DNA of 6,498 bases from an uncultured Collinsella sp. (lineage in GTDB: Bacteria; Actinomycetota; Coriobacteriia; Coriobacteriales; Coriobacteriaceae), in the NCBI GenBank assembly GCA_902494935.1, contig CABUVH010000114.1, positions 1 to 6,498 of the forward strand, written 5' to 3'. A model generated the notes under the pieces. The model was given only the letters and a program-made list of their open reading frames with translations. It made no database searches and was not told the origin of the DNA. Made by a program: the position numbers and the translations under genes. Each line of letters opens with the position of its first letter. Position 1 is the stretch's first letter. Positions 1 to 5,928 of this stretch are shown piece after piece.

Positions 1-13
1 GCGACCGAAACGA

Positions 14-49
14 CCGCCACAAAGGGGACAGGCGCCTTCGTGGTGGTTT
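14..49 (+). terminator. Terminator-like hairpin of an upstream gene
   Basis: Positions 14-25 and 35-46 pair as an imperfect 12-bp stem (10 Watson-Crick pairs, one G-U, one A/C mismatch) around a 9-base loop, and a short TTT run follows at 47-49. This would suit the end of a + strand gene lying to the left of the window. The T run is short, so termination efficiency is uncertain. The loop side carries GGGGACA, which recurs in the terminator near 2761. Confidence 0.4.
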
Positions 50-107
50 GGGGTGGGGCTCGCTGCTATCATGGACAACGTTGAATTTCTACGAAGGAGC
101 AGGGCAT

Positions 108-1967
108 ATGGCGATTCTTTTGGGATGCGATTCCGTCAGCCTAGAGTTTCCCACCAAGCATATTTTCGATAGCGTGACGCTCGGCGTGGGCGAGGGCGAC
201 CGCATTGGTATTGTCGGTAAAAACGGCGACGGCAAGTCGACGCTGCTGAGCGTGCTCGCTGGCACGCTGGAGCCCGACGACGGACGCGTGACGCACCGCC
301 GCGGCACGACGATCGGTCTGCTCGGCCAAAAGGACAACCTGGTCGATACTGATACCGTGCATCATGCCGTTGTGGGCGACGCCCCCGAGTACGAGTGGGC
401 GTCGAGCCCCCGCACGCGCCAGATCCTCGCCGGCCTCATCAGCGATGTGCCCTGGGAGGGCACGGTGGGCGAGCTTTCGGGCGGTCAGCGCCGTCGCGTG
501 GACCTCGCGCGCTTGCTGATCGGCGATTACGACGTGCTCATGCTCGACGAGCCCACCAACCACCTGGATATGCGCACCATCAACTGGCTCGCGCGTCACT
601 TAAAGGCCCGCTGGCAGCGCGGCCAGGGTGCCATGCTCGTGGTCACGCACGACCGCTGGTTCTTGGACGAGGTCTGCACCAGCATGTGGGAGGTCCACGA
701 CGGCCAGGTCGACCCCTTCGAGGGCGGCTATTCGGCATACATCCTGCAGCGCGTGGAGCGCGACCGCATGGCCGCCGTTACCGAGGAGCGCCGTCGCAAC
801 ATGGCACGCAAGGAGCTCGCGTGGCTGAGCCGCGGTGCCCAGGCTCGTTCCACCAAGCCCAAGTTTCGCGTGGATGCCGCTCGTGAGCTGATCGCCGACG
901 TGCCGCCCGTGCGTGACGAGCTGGAGCTCAAGCGCTTGGCCGTGAGCCGCTTGGGCAAGCAGGTTATCGATGTGGTCGACGTGGATGCCGGCTATGCCGA
1001 TACCGACGGCGCGCCCAAGCAGGTGCTCACCGATGTGACCTGGCTCATTGGTGCGGGCGACCGCTATGGCCTTTTGGGCGAGAACGGCGCCGGTAAGTCC
1101 ACGCTGCTCGATGTGATCCAGGGCAAGATCGCACCCCTGCGCGGTCGCGTGAAGATCGGCCAGACGGTGCGCTTTGGCGTGCTGTCGCAGCAGCTCGAGG
1201 AGCTCGAACCCTACATGGGCGACACGATCCGCGAGGTGCTCGGCAACTATAAGAAGTACTACGTCATCGACGGCAAGGAGACTTCGCCCGAGAAGCTCTG
1301 CGAGCGTCTGGGCTTTACGACGCAGCAGCTCTGGAGCCGCATCGGCGATCTTTCGGGCGGTCAGCGCCGTCGCCTGTCGCTGTTGCTGACGATTCTGGAC
1401 GAGCCCAACGTGCTCATCCTGGACGAGCCGGGCAACGACCTGGATACCGACATGCTCGCGATTGTCGAGGACCTGCTGGACGGCTGGCCCGGCACGCTGA
1501 TCCTGGTGACGCACGACCGCTTTTTGATGGAGCGCGTGACCGACCAGCAGTGGGCGCTGCTCGACGGCCACCTGACGCATATGCCCGGTGGCGTGGACCA
1601 GTACCTGCGCCTGTGCAACGCTACCGCCGAGGGCGAGCCCGTGGGCGCGCCGAGCGCCAAGACCGGCACGTTTGACACCGGTGCCGCGGCAGCTGCGGCC
1701 GAAAAGCCCAAGTCGAGCGGTCAGCCCAACGGCCTGTCCAACGCCGAGCGCCAGAAGCTCCGCCGCGAGGTGAGTTCGCTCGAGCGCAAGATGGAGACGC
1801 AGCGCACCCGCGTTGAGGAGGCCGAGGCAGCAATGGCCCAAGTCGATCCCACCAACTACACGGCGCTCGGCGAGCAGCAGGCAAAGATCGACGAGGCTCA
1901 CGCTGCCATGGACGAGCTGGAGATGGCGTGGCTCGAGGCGAGCGAAAAGCTCGAGGGCGAGGAGTAG
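108..1967 (+). CDS. ABC-F family ATPase, Uup type
   Basis: A 619-aa soluble protein with two ABC ATPase domains and no membrane segment, the mark of ABC-F proteins that act on ribosomes or, for Uup, also on DNA or replication intermediates. Domain 1 has Walker A GKNGDGKS (37-44), signature LSGGQ (123-127) and Walker B ending DEPTNHLD (147-154). Domain 2 has GENGAGKS (324-331), LSGGQ (415-419) and DEPGNDLD (439-446). The interdomain linker has a basic stretch around 232-252 (ARKELAWLSRGAQARSTKPK) like that of Uup. The tail from about 545 is a charged coiled coil, again Uup-like, and the length fits Uup (about 635 aa). The ATG at 108 is preceded by GAAGGAG at 93-99; an upstream in-frame TTG at 48 has no such site and lies in a hairpin. 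The second Walker B has Gly where DEPTN has Thr. The HAD gene starts 6 bp downstream, so the two are probably cotranscribed. No strong promoter was found in 1-107. Family certain; Uup subgroup likely; exact role unknown. Confidence 0.93.
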   Translation: MAILLGCDSVSLEFPTKHIFDSVTLGVGEGDRIGIVGKNGDGKSTLLSVLAGTLEPDDGRVTHRRGTTIGLLGQKDNLVDTDTVHHAVVGDAPEYEWASSPRTRQILAGLISDVPWEGTVGELSGGQRRRVDLARLLIGDYDVLMLDEPTNHLDMRTINWLARHLKARWQRGQGAMLVVTHDRWFLDEVCTSMWEVHDGQVDPFEGGYSAYILQRVERDRMAAVTEERRRNMARKELAWLSRGAQARSTKPKFRVDAARELIADVPPVRDELELKRLAVSRLGKQVIDVVDVDAGYADTDGAPKQVLTDVTWLIGAGDRYGLLGENGAGKSTLLDVIQGKIAPLRGRVKIGQTVRFGVLSQQLEELEPYMGDTIREVLGNYKKYYVIDGKETSPEKLCERLGFTTQQLWSRIGDLSGGQRRRLSLLLTILDEPNVLILDEPGNDLDTDMLAIVEDLLDGWPGTLILVTHDRFLMERVTDQQWALLDGHLTHMPGGVDQYLRLCNATAEGEPVGAPSAKTGTFDTGAAAAAAEKPKSSGQPNGLSNAERQKLRREVSSLERKMETQRTRVEEAEAAMAQVDPTNYTALGEQQAKIDEAHAAMDELEMAWLEASEKLEGEE

Positions 1968-1973
1968 GCGAGA

Positions 1974-2744
1974 ATGATCAAAGCCGCGTTTTTCGATATC
2001 GACGGCACGCTGCTGAGCTTTAAGACCCACCGGATTCCGGCGTCGGCGCAGCAGGTGCTCGACAGCTTTCACGAGCAGGGGATCGCGTGCGTGATCGCCA
2101 CGGGCCGTCCGACCTACCAGATGCCGGACTGGCTGTTCGACCTGGGCTGGGATGCGTACATTACGCTTTCGGGCCAGCACTGTTTTGATTCCGAGGGGGT
2201 TTACCGCAGCTGCCCGATCGATTCGGACGACGTCGCGGTGATTGTGGACCAGGTGGCGCAGGGGCGCTACGACTCACTGTGCATGCAGGGCGAGAACTCG
2301 TTTGTGAACCGCCTGTCCGAGCGCGTGGTGACGGCTGGCAGCAACGCGGGAATCGTCTACCACGAGGAGCCGTTTGAGCATGCCTTTGACGCGCCGGTCT
2401 ATCAGTTCTGTGCCTTTGTTGACCCAGTTGACGAGCATATCGTGACCGATGCCGTGTCGCATTCGCTCACCACGCGCTGGTGCGACCTGTTCTGCGACAT
2501 TATTCCGGCCAACGGCGGCAAGGACCTGGGTGTGGCGGCGACGCTGGAGCGCCTGGGCATCGACGCGAGTGAAGCGATTGCCTTTGGCGACGGCGAGAAC
2601 GACCTGTCGATGTTCTCGGCCGTGGGCACAAGTGTGGCCATGGGCAACGCGCAGGAGACGGTGAAAGCTGCGGCGACCTACGTGACGACCGCCGTGGACG
2701 ACGATGGAATCTACAACGCCGCGAAGTACTTTGGACTGCTATAG
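1974..2744 (+). CDS. Cof-type HAD-superfamily phosphatase
   Basis: A 256-aa cytoplasmic hydrolase of the HAD IIB (Cof/YidA-like) group, Mg-dependent phosphatases that usually act on sugar phosphates or related small metabolites. Motif I is DIDGTL at 8-13, with Asp8 the expected nucleophile and Asp10 the general acid/base. Motif II is Thr43 in IATGRP, motif III Lys183 in GGKDLG, and motif IV GDGEND at 205-210, the acidic Mg site. The C2-type cap lies between motifs II and III, roughly residues 80-180. Length and motif spacing are normal and nothing is missing. The Shine-Dalgarno GAGGAG at 1959-1964 lies inside the last codons of the ABC-F gene, 9 bases before the ATG, which points to coupled expression. 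The gene ends the transcription unit at the terminator near 2760. The substrate cannot be read from sequence, and the link with the ABC-F gene may only be cotranscription. Confidence 0.92.
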   Translation: MIKAAFFDIDGTLLSFKTHRIPASAQQVLDSFHEQGIACVIATGRPTYQMPDWLFDLGWDAYITLSGQHCFDSEGVYRSCPIDSDDVAVIVDQVAQGRYDSLCMQGENSFVNRLSERVVTAGSNAGIVYHEEPFEHAFDAPVYQFCAFVDPVDEHIVTDAVSHSLTTRWCDLFCDIIPANGGKDLGVAATLERLGIDASEAIAFGDGENDLSMFSAVGTSVAMGNAQETVKAAATYVTTAVDDDGIYNAAKYFGLL

Positions 2745-2759
2745 CTGCGGCTCGGCACT

Positions 2760-2799
2760 TGGGGACACTCCTTGCGGGGCGTGTTCCCATTTTGTTTTC
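2760..2799 (+). terminator. Intrinsic terminator of the ABC-F/HAD unit
   Basis: Just after the HAD stop codon, 2760-2768 (TGGGGACAC) pairs with 2781-2789 (GTGTTCCCA) through 9 pairs including one G-U. After a T/C mismatch, a few inner pairs (CC with GG) close the loop. The run TTTTGTTTT follows at 2790-2798. A strong GC stem with a U-rich tail is the standard rho-independent layout for transcription on +. Confidence 0.8.
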
Positions 2800-2819
2800 G
2801 TCCCGCTCGTTTTGTGAAA

Positions 2820-2881
2820 CACGGCTAACTTTTAGGCAAAGTAGTAAGACATGGGCAACTTTTGCGGTAAAGTAAGCCGTG
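2820..2881 (+). promoter_or_regulatory. Operator cluster before the DtxR-family gene
   Basis: Two small inverted repeats lie in direct repeat 30 bp apart. The first is ACTTT-TAGGC-AAAGT at 2828-2842 and the second ACTTT-TGCGGT-AAAGT at 2858-2873. They are enclosed by a larger inverted repeat: CACGGCTAACTTT at 2820-2832 matches the reverse complement of 2869-2881 at 12 of 13 positions. A further GGCTAACT at 2895-2902 repeats 2823-2830 exactly, just before the ribosome binding site. The position between a terminator and a metal-dependent regulator gene suggests autoregulation by that protein. The half-sites do not match a DtxR or MntR consensus well enough to name the metal. No convincing -35/-10 pair was found, so the promoter position is open. 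Confidence 0.55.
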
Positions 2882-2926
2882 GAAAGTATCCAAAGGCTAA
2901 CTAGCAATCATCGCGAAAGGCGGCCC

Positions 2927-3316
2927 ATGGCCCTACGTGAATCCGGAGAAGACTATCTCGAATCGATCTACGTTCTGTCGGAACGCCAGGGCATCGTGCG
3001 CTCGATCGACGTTGCGGAGTACCTCGGCGTAACCAAGGCGAGCGTTTCCAAGGCCATGGCGACGCTGGAAAGCAACGGCTATGTCGAAATGGGCAAGCGC
3101 GACGTTCATCTGACGGAGCGTGGTCTGGAGGTCGCTCGCCAAATGTGGGAGCGTCACTGCTTTTTCGTGGGGCTGCTGGAGGATGCGGGTGTTTCGGCTG
3201 AGGTCGCGTCGCAAGAGGGCTGCCACATGGAGCACTGCCTGAGCGAGGAAAGCTTCGAGAAACTGAGGGCGATGCTGAACCGGGGCGAGGCGACGGGCCA
3301 AGCGGCGGAATCCTAA
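2927..3316 (+). CDS. DtxR/MntR-family metal-dependent transcriptional regulator
   Basis: A 129-aa DNA-binding regulator that should use a divalent metal (Fe or Mn) as corepressor. The N-terminal half is a winged helix-turn-helix (about 1-65), with the recognition helix in VTKASVSKAMATLESNGY at about 35-52. The C-terminal half is the metal-binding dimerisation domain. By eye alignment Asp9 and Glu12 in EDYLESIY match MntR Asp8 and Glu11, and His77 matches MntR His77. Cys99, Glu102 and His103 in GCHMEHCLS match DtxR Cys102, Glu105 and His106. The protein stops after the dimerisation domain and has no SH3-like third domain, so it is built like MntR but carries a DtxR-type cysteine. The ATG at 2927 has GAAAGG at 2915-2920. 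An in-frame GTG at 2879 would place the start inside the operator repeats and lacks a binding site. It is transcribed alone, convergent with the metal operon. Family sure; metal and targets unknown. Confidence 0.88.
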   Translation: MALRESGEDYLESIYVLSERQGIVRSIDVAEYLGVTKASVSKAMATLESNGYVEMGKRDVHLTERGLEVARQMWERHCFFVGLLEDAGVSAEVASQEGCHMEHCLSEESFEKLRAMLNRGEATGQAAES

Positions 3317-3336
3317 CGAACCCCCAGTAGCGCGGA

Positions 3337-3377
3337 GTTCGCGCAAAGCGCGAACCAGCGACCGGGACCAGCGGTCC
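3337..3377. repeat. Two small GC palindromes after the regulator gene
   Basis: GTTCGCGC at 3337-3344 and GCGCGAAC at 3348-3355 form a perfect 8-bp stem with an AAA loop. Ten bases on, GGACC-AGC-GGTCC at 3365-3377 forms a 5-bp stem followed by TTTC. Either could help end the regulator transcript, but neither has a real T tract. The rest of 3317-3450 shows no gene and no other clear signal. Confidence 0.5.
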
Positions 3378-3450
3378 TTTCGGCCAAGTCCATTTCAGCA
3401 AAGGAACCCCGCCAGCAAGCGATGCCCAAGAACTGCCACCTACGTCACCG

Positions 3451-3581
3451 CAGGCCGGGGCCGGGCTTGGTTTTGAAAACACTCCACAGCGCGAGGCCCG
3501 CCTTTCCGTTGCTCCGCAGGAGCAGGAAAGACGGGCCTCATGCGCGAGGACGTTTTCAAAACCAAGCCCGGTCCCGGCCGG
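3451..3581. repeat. 131-bp nested inverted-repeat element
   Basis: The outer arms are 3451-3480 and 3552-3581 and match as reverse complements at 28 of 30 positions. Each arm ends internally in a near-palindrome, GTTTTGAAAAC on the left and GTTTTCAAAAC on the right. The 71 bases between them fold into a second hairpin: GCGC 3489-3492 with 3542-3545, 3493-3507 with 3525-3539 (14 of 15), and GCTCC-GCA-GGAGC at 3511-3523. Nearly the whole element can therefore form one long stem or cruciform. It lies between the stop codons of two convergent genes, so it may stop transcription from both sides, although it lacks a T tract. A palindromic dispersed repeat or small MITE is the other option. No target-site duplication is visible at its edges and no protein is encoded. 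Confidence 0.75.
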
Positions 3582-3595
3582 ACAGCCCACGAACG

Positions 3596-5548
3596 CTACA
3601 GGTTCTTGACACCCATCGCGCGCATGGCATTCAGGATGGCGATAATCGCCACGCCCACGTCGCCGAACACAGCAAGCCACATGTTGGCGATGCCCAGTGC
3701 CGCAAGCACCAGAATCAGCAACTTAATGCCCAGCGCAAAGATGATGTTCTGCCAAACAATCGACATGGTCTTGCGCGCCACGCGGATCGCGCGGGAGATG
3801 TTGGACGGCTTGTCATCCATGAGCACGACGTCCGCCGCCTCAATTGCGGCGTCCGAGCCCATAGCGCCCATGGCGATGCCAACGTCTGCGCGGGTAAGCA
3901 CGGGTGCGTCGTTGATACCGTCGCCTACAAAGGCGAGCTTGCCCTTGCCCGATTCTGCTGCAAGCAGCGCCTCGACACGCTCGACCTTATCACCCGGTAA
4001 CAGCTGCGCGTGGAACTCGTCGAGACCGAGTTGCTTGGCTACAGACGCCGCAACCTCCTCACGGTCGCCCGTGAGCATGACGGTGCGCTTGACGCCGGCG
4101 GCGTGCAGGTCGCGAATCGTTTGCTCGGCATCGGTCTTTATGGTGTCGGCAATTACGATGTGGCCGGCGTACGTATCATCGACCAGCACGTGGAGGATGG
4201 TGCCGACGATCTCGCAATTGGGCGCTTCGATACCGGCCACAGCAAGCATCTTGGCATTGCCGACGATGACGCGCTTGCCGTCGATAATCGCCGTCACGCC
4301 ATGGCCCGCGTCATTGGTGGAGTCGCTTACGCGTTTGGGATCGAGCTCGCCCTGGAAGGCGGTGCGTACCGACTGCGCGATGGGATGGTCGGAGAATGAC
4401 TCGGCAAGGGCCGCGACTTCGAGCAGCGACTGCTCGGTATAGCCTGCCTCGGGGTGTACCGCCACGACCGAAAACGTGCCGTTGGTGAGCGTGCCGGTCT
4501 TGTCAAAGACGACGGTGTCCACATCCGCGAGCGTCTCGAGGTAGTTAGAGCCCTTGATGAGGACGCCCAGCTTGGATGCGCCACCGATGCCGCCAAAAAA
4601 GCTGAGCGGCACGCTGATCACGAGCGCGCATGGGCAACTGACGACGAGGAAGGTCAGGCCGCGCAGGATCCAGTCGGACCAGGCGCCGGTGACCAAGCCA
4701 CCGCCGAGCGCGAGTACCGCGGCCGCGCCGGTGACAGCGGGCGTGTAGACGCGGGCGAAGCGCGTGATGAAGTTCTCGGTGCGTGCCTTCTTCTCACTAG
4801 CGTTTTCTACGAGCTCCAGGACGCGCGCGACGGTGGACTCGCCAAAGGGCTTGGTGGTGCGCACGTGGAGGAGACCCGTCATGTTGATGCAGCCGCTGAT
4901 GATATCGTCTCCAGTTTTGGCCGGGCGGGGGACCGACTCTCCGGTAAGGGCGGCGGTATCGAGCTGTGTCTCGCCCTCGACGATGACGCCGTCGATAGGC
5001 ACGCGCTCACCGGGCTTGACCACGATCACGGTGCCGACGGCGATGTCATCGGGGAAGACCTGCTCGAGTGTGCCGTCGGGCTGCTCGACGTTAGCGTAGT
5101 CGGGCGCGATGTCCATCATGGCACTGATCGACTTGCGGCTCTTGCCCACGGCGTACGCCTGAAACAGCTCGCCGACCTGGTAGAACAGCATGACGGCGGC
5201 GCCTTCGGCCATGTGCGGGTCGGTATCGGGGAAGAGCACCATGGCAAACGCGCCGATGGTCGCGACGGCCATGAGGAAGCTCTCGTCGAAGGCCTTGCCG
5301 CGGCGGATGTTATTGAATGCCTTTTGCAGTACGTCGTAGCCGGCAATCAAAAACGGCACGAGGAACAGCACAAAGCTGGCGTAGATGTCGCCCGGGGTGC
5401 CGAATGCGGCGGTAAGGGTGCCGAACTCATCGAGGGCGTACACCACGGCAAAAATGCCCAGCGCTACCAGGATGCGGTTGCGCTTATGCTCAAAGGACTC
5501 CTTCTTCTTGCGCTTCTTCTTTTTCTTTTTGGGATCGGCAGCTGCCAT
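3596..5548 (-). CDS. zntA: P1B-2 type Zn/Cd/Pb-exporting ATPase without HMA domain
   Basis: A 650-aa membrane pump that should export Zn2+, Cd2+ or Pb2+ using ATP. About eight membrane segments are seen (near 26-47, 55-78, 91-107, 114-134, 268-288, 293-322, 601-620, 623-645). The actuator has TGES at 202-205. The metal path has CPC at 305-307. The catalytic core has DKTGTLT at 349-355 (phosphorylated Asp349), SDHP at 386-389, TGD at 493-495 and GDGIND at 542-547. Lys609 and Asp630 (WLAVFGD) match the conserved Lys and Asp of E. coli ZntA, which mark the P1B-2 group. The N terminus is odd: where ZntA and CadA carry one or more HMA domains, this protein has only a lysine-rich head (residues 7-16 nearly all Lys). 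The separate HMA gene lies immediately upstream. The ATG at 5548 has GGGAGG at 5557-5562, 8 bases away. It is the last gene of the operon. The symbol is a family-level label; zntA and cadA names are both used for such pumps. Confidence 0.93.
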   Translation of the reverse strand: MAAADPKKKKKKRKKKESFEHKRNRILVALGIFAVVYALDEFGTLTAAFGTPGDIYASFVLFLVPFLIAGYDVLQKAFNNIRRGKAFDESFLMAVATIGAFAMVLFPDTDPHMAEGAAVMLFYQVGELFQAYAVGKSRKSISAMMDIAPDYANVEQPDGTLEQVFPDDIAVGTVIVVKPGERVPIDGVIVEGETQLDTAALTGESVPRPAKTGDDIISGCINMTGLLHVRTTKPFGESTVARVLELVENASEKKARTENFITRFARVYTPAVTGAAAVLALGGGLVTGAWSDWILRGLTFLVVSCPCALVISVPLSFFGGIGGASKLGVLIKGSNYLETLADVDTVVFDKTGTLTNGTFSVVAVHPEAGYTEQSLLEVAALAESFSDHPIAQSVRTAFQGELDPKRVSDSTNDAGHGVTAIIDGKRVIVGNAKMLAVAGIEAPNCEIVGTILHVLVDDTYAGHIVIADTIKTDAEQTIRDLHAAGVKRTVMLTGDREEVAASVAKQLGLDEFHAQLLPGDKVERVEALLAAESGKGKLAFVGDGINDAPVLTRADVGIAMGAMGSDAAIEAADVVLMDDKPSNISRAIRVARKTMSIVWQNIIFALGIKLLILVLAALGIANMWLAVFGDVGVAIIAILNAMRAMGVKNL

Positions 5549-5549
5549 G

Positions 5550-5570
5550 ATTCAAACCTCCCATTTGAAT
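5550..5570 (-). promoter_or_regulatory. Hairpin holding the ATPase Shine-Dalgarno in its loop
   Basis: On the coding strand ATTCAAA and TTTGAAT form a perfect 7-bp inverted repeat around the 7-base loop TGGGAGG, which contains the ribosome binding site. The ATG follows after one more base. In RNA this is a weak A-U stem showing the site in a loop; in DNA the same palindrome resembles ArsR/CadC-type operator half-sites. Which of the two matters, if either, cannot be told from sequence. Confidence 0.5.
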
Positions 5571-5593
5571 GTATGAACACTCGCTCATATAAT
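5565..5593 (+). promoter_or_regulatory. Promoter-like sequence facing antisense to the operon
   Basis: TTGAAT at 5565-5570 and TATAAT at 5588-5593 are separated by 17 bp on the + strand, with operator copy 1 filling the spacer. The layout copies that of the sensor promoter, but this one points away from the ATPase, toward the HMA gene in antisense. A transcript would start near 5600. The match may follow simply from the AT-rich operator. Confidence 0.35.
5571..5590. promoter_or_regulatory. Operator copy 1, ahead of the ATPase gene
   Basis: The + strand reads GTATGAACACTCGCTCATAT, an imperfect palindrome that fits the shared pattern ATATGAACAnnnnCTCATAT in all but its first base. On the coding strand it sits just before the ATPase ribosome binding site, in the same position and orientation as copy 2 before the sensor gene. 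Over 21 bp the two leaders differ only at two central bases. It is probably bound by the SmtB-like repressor encoded upstream. Confidence 0.75.
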
Positions 5594-5600
5594 TTCGCGA

Positions 5601-5628
5601 GCAAAGGCCGCAGCAAGCGCGGCCTTGC
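5601..5628 (-). other. Intercistronic hairpin between HMA and ATPase genes
   Basis: 5601-5611 and 5619-5628 pair over 10 bp with one bulged A and a 7-base loop (GCAAAGGCCGC with GCGGCCTTGC on +). It begins about 20 bases after the HMA stop codon. No T tract follows on either strand, so it is not a standard terminator. It could protect the upstream mRNA or lower read-through into the ATPase gene. Confidence 0.45.
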
Positions 5629-5647
5629 AGGTTGGCGTAAACCTTGG

Positions 5648-5866
5648 CTAGAGAATGATCTCGCAGTCCGGCTCGGCGTCGGCGGTGAACTCCACAACGC
5701 GGTCGAGGACCTCGTCGAACTCGGCGTCATCGGCCTCGAGCGTCAGCTTCTGGGTCATAAAGTTGACGGACACGGATTTGACGCCCTCGAGCTTGGCCAG
5801 CTCGTCCTGAAGCTCGCGCGCACAGTTGGCGCAATCGATCTCATCGAGCTTGTACTGCTTTTTCAT
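5648..5866 (-). CDS. Stand-alone HMA-domain metal-binding protein
   Basis: A 72-aa cytoplasmic protein consisting of one heavy-metal-associated domain (beta-alpha-beta-beta-alpha-beta ferredoxin-like fold). The metal loop is IDCANCA, with Cys12 and Cys15 as ligands. Asp11 directly before the first Cys is typical of the N-terminal domains of Zn/Cd/Pb pumps such as ZntA and differs from the MTCxxC loop of copper chaperones. The next stretch, ARELQDELAKLEGVKSVSV, is the usual helix and second strand. A third Cys (68) lies near the C terminus in EPDCEIIL. The ribosome binding site is GAAAGGAA at 5873-5880. The gene sits between the sensor gene (62-bp gap) and the ATPase gene (99-bp gap), both in the same direction. 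Since the ATPase lacks this domain, the protein probably delivers metal to it or regulates it. A copper-chaperone role (CopZ-like) is possible but less likely given Asp11 and the P1B-2 partner. Confidence 0.9.
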   Translation of the reverse strand: MKKQYKLDEIDCANCARELQDELAKLEGVKSVSVNFMTQKLTLEADDAEFDEVLDRVVEFTADAEPDCEIIL

Positions 5867-5928
5867 GGTGGGTTCCTTTCCCGTTTTTGCGGCTTGGGTG
5901 CAGGCCGCGCTGGTACCGTGGTTGGCTG

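Noticed and set aside
48..107. Upstream TTG start adding 20 residues to the ABC-F protein
   Set aside because: No ribosome binding site, overlaps a hairpin, and the added residues are not ABC-F-like; the ATG at 108 has a good GAAGGAG.
600..2180. Long open frame of 526 codons on the - strand opposite the ABC-F gene
   Set aside because: It mirrors the ABC-F and HAD genes, crosses their boundary, has a His/Leu/Val-rich composition typical of antisense GC-rich DNA and shows no motif.
2879..2926. Upstream GTG start adding 16 residues to the DtxR-family protein
   Set aside because: It would lie in the operator repeat without a ribosome binding site; the family normally starts just before the ESGEDYLE segment, as with the ATG at 2927.
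3451..3581. CRISPR unit, tRNA or insertion sequence
   Set aside because: There are no regularly spaced direct repeats, no cloverleaf and no transposase; the structure is one nested inverted repeat.
2901..3680. Open frame of 259 codons on the - strand across the regulator gene and the palindromic gap
   Set aside because: Pro/Arg/Ser-rich product covering a real gene, a repeat and the end of another gene; no ribosome binding site or motif.
3540..4442. Open frame of 300 codons on the + strand over the end of the ATPase gene
   Set aside because: Antisense to a clear P-type ATPase with all motifs; Ser/Thr/Ala-rich shadow composition.
5867..5928. Terminator between the sensor and HMA genes
   Set aside because: Only a 5-bp GCGGC/GCCGC stem, followed by an A run rather than a T run in the direction of transcription.
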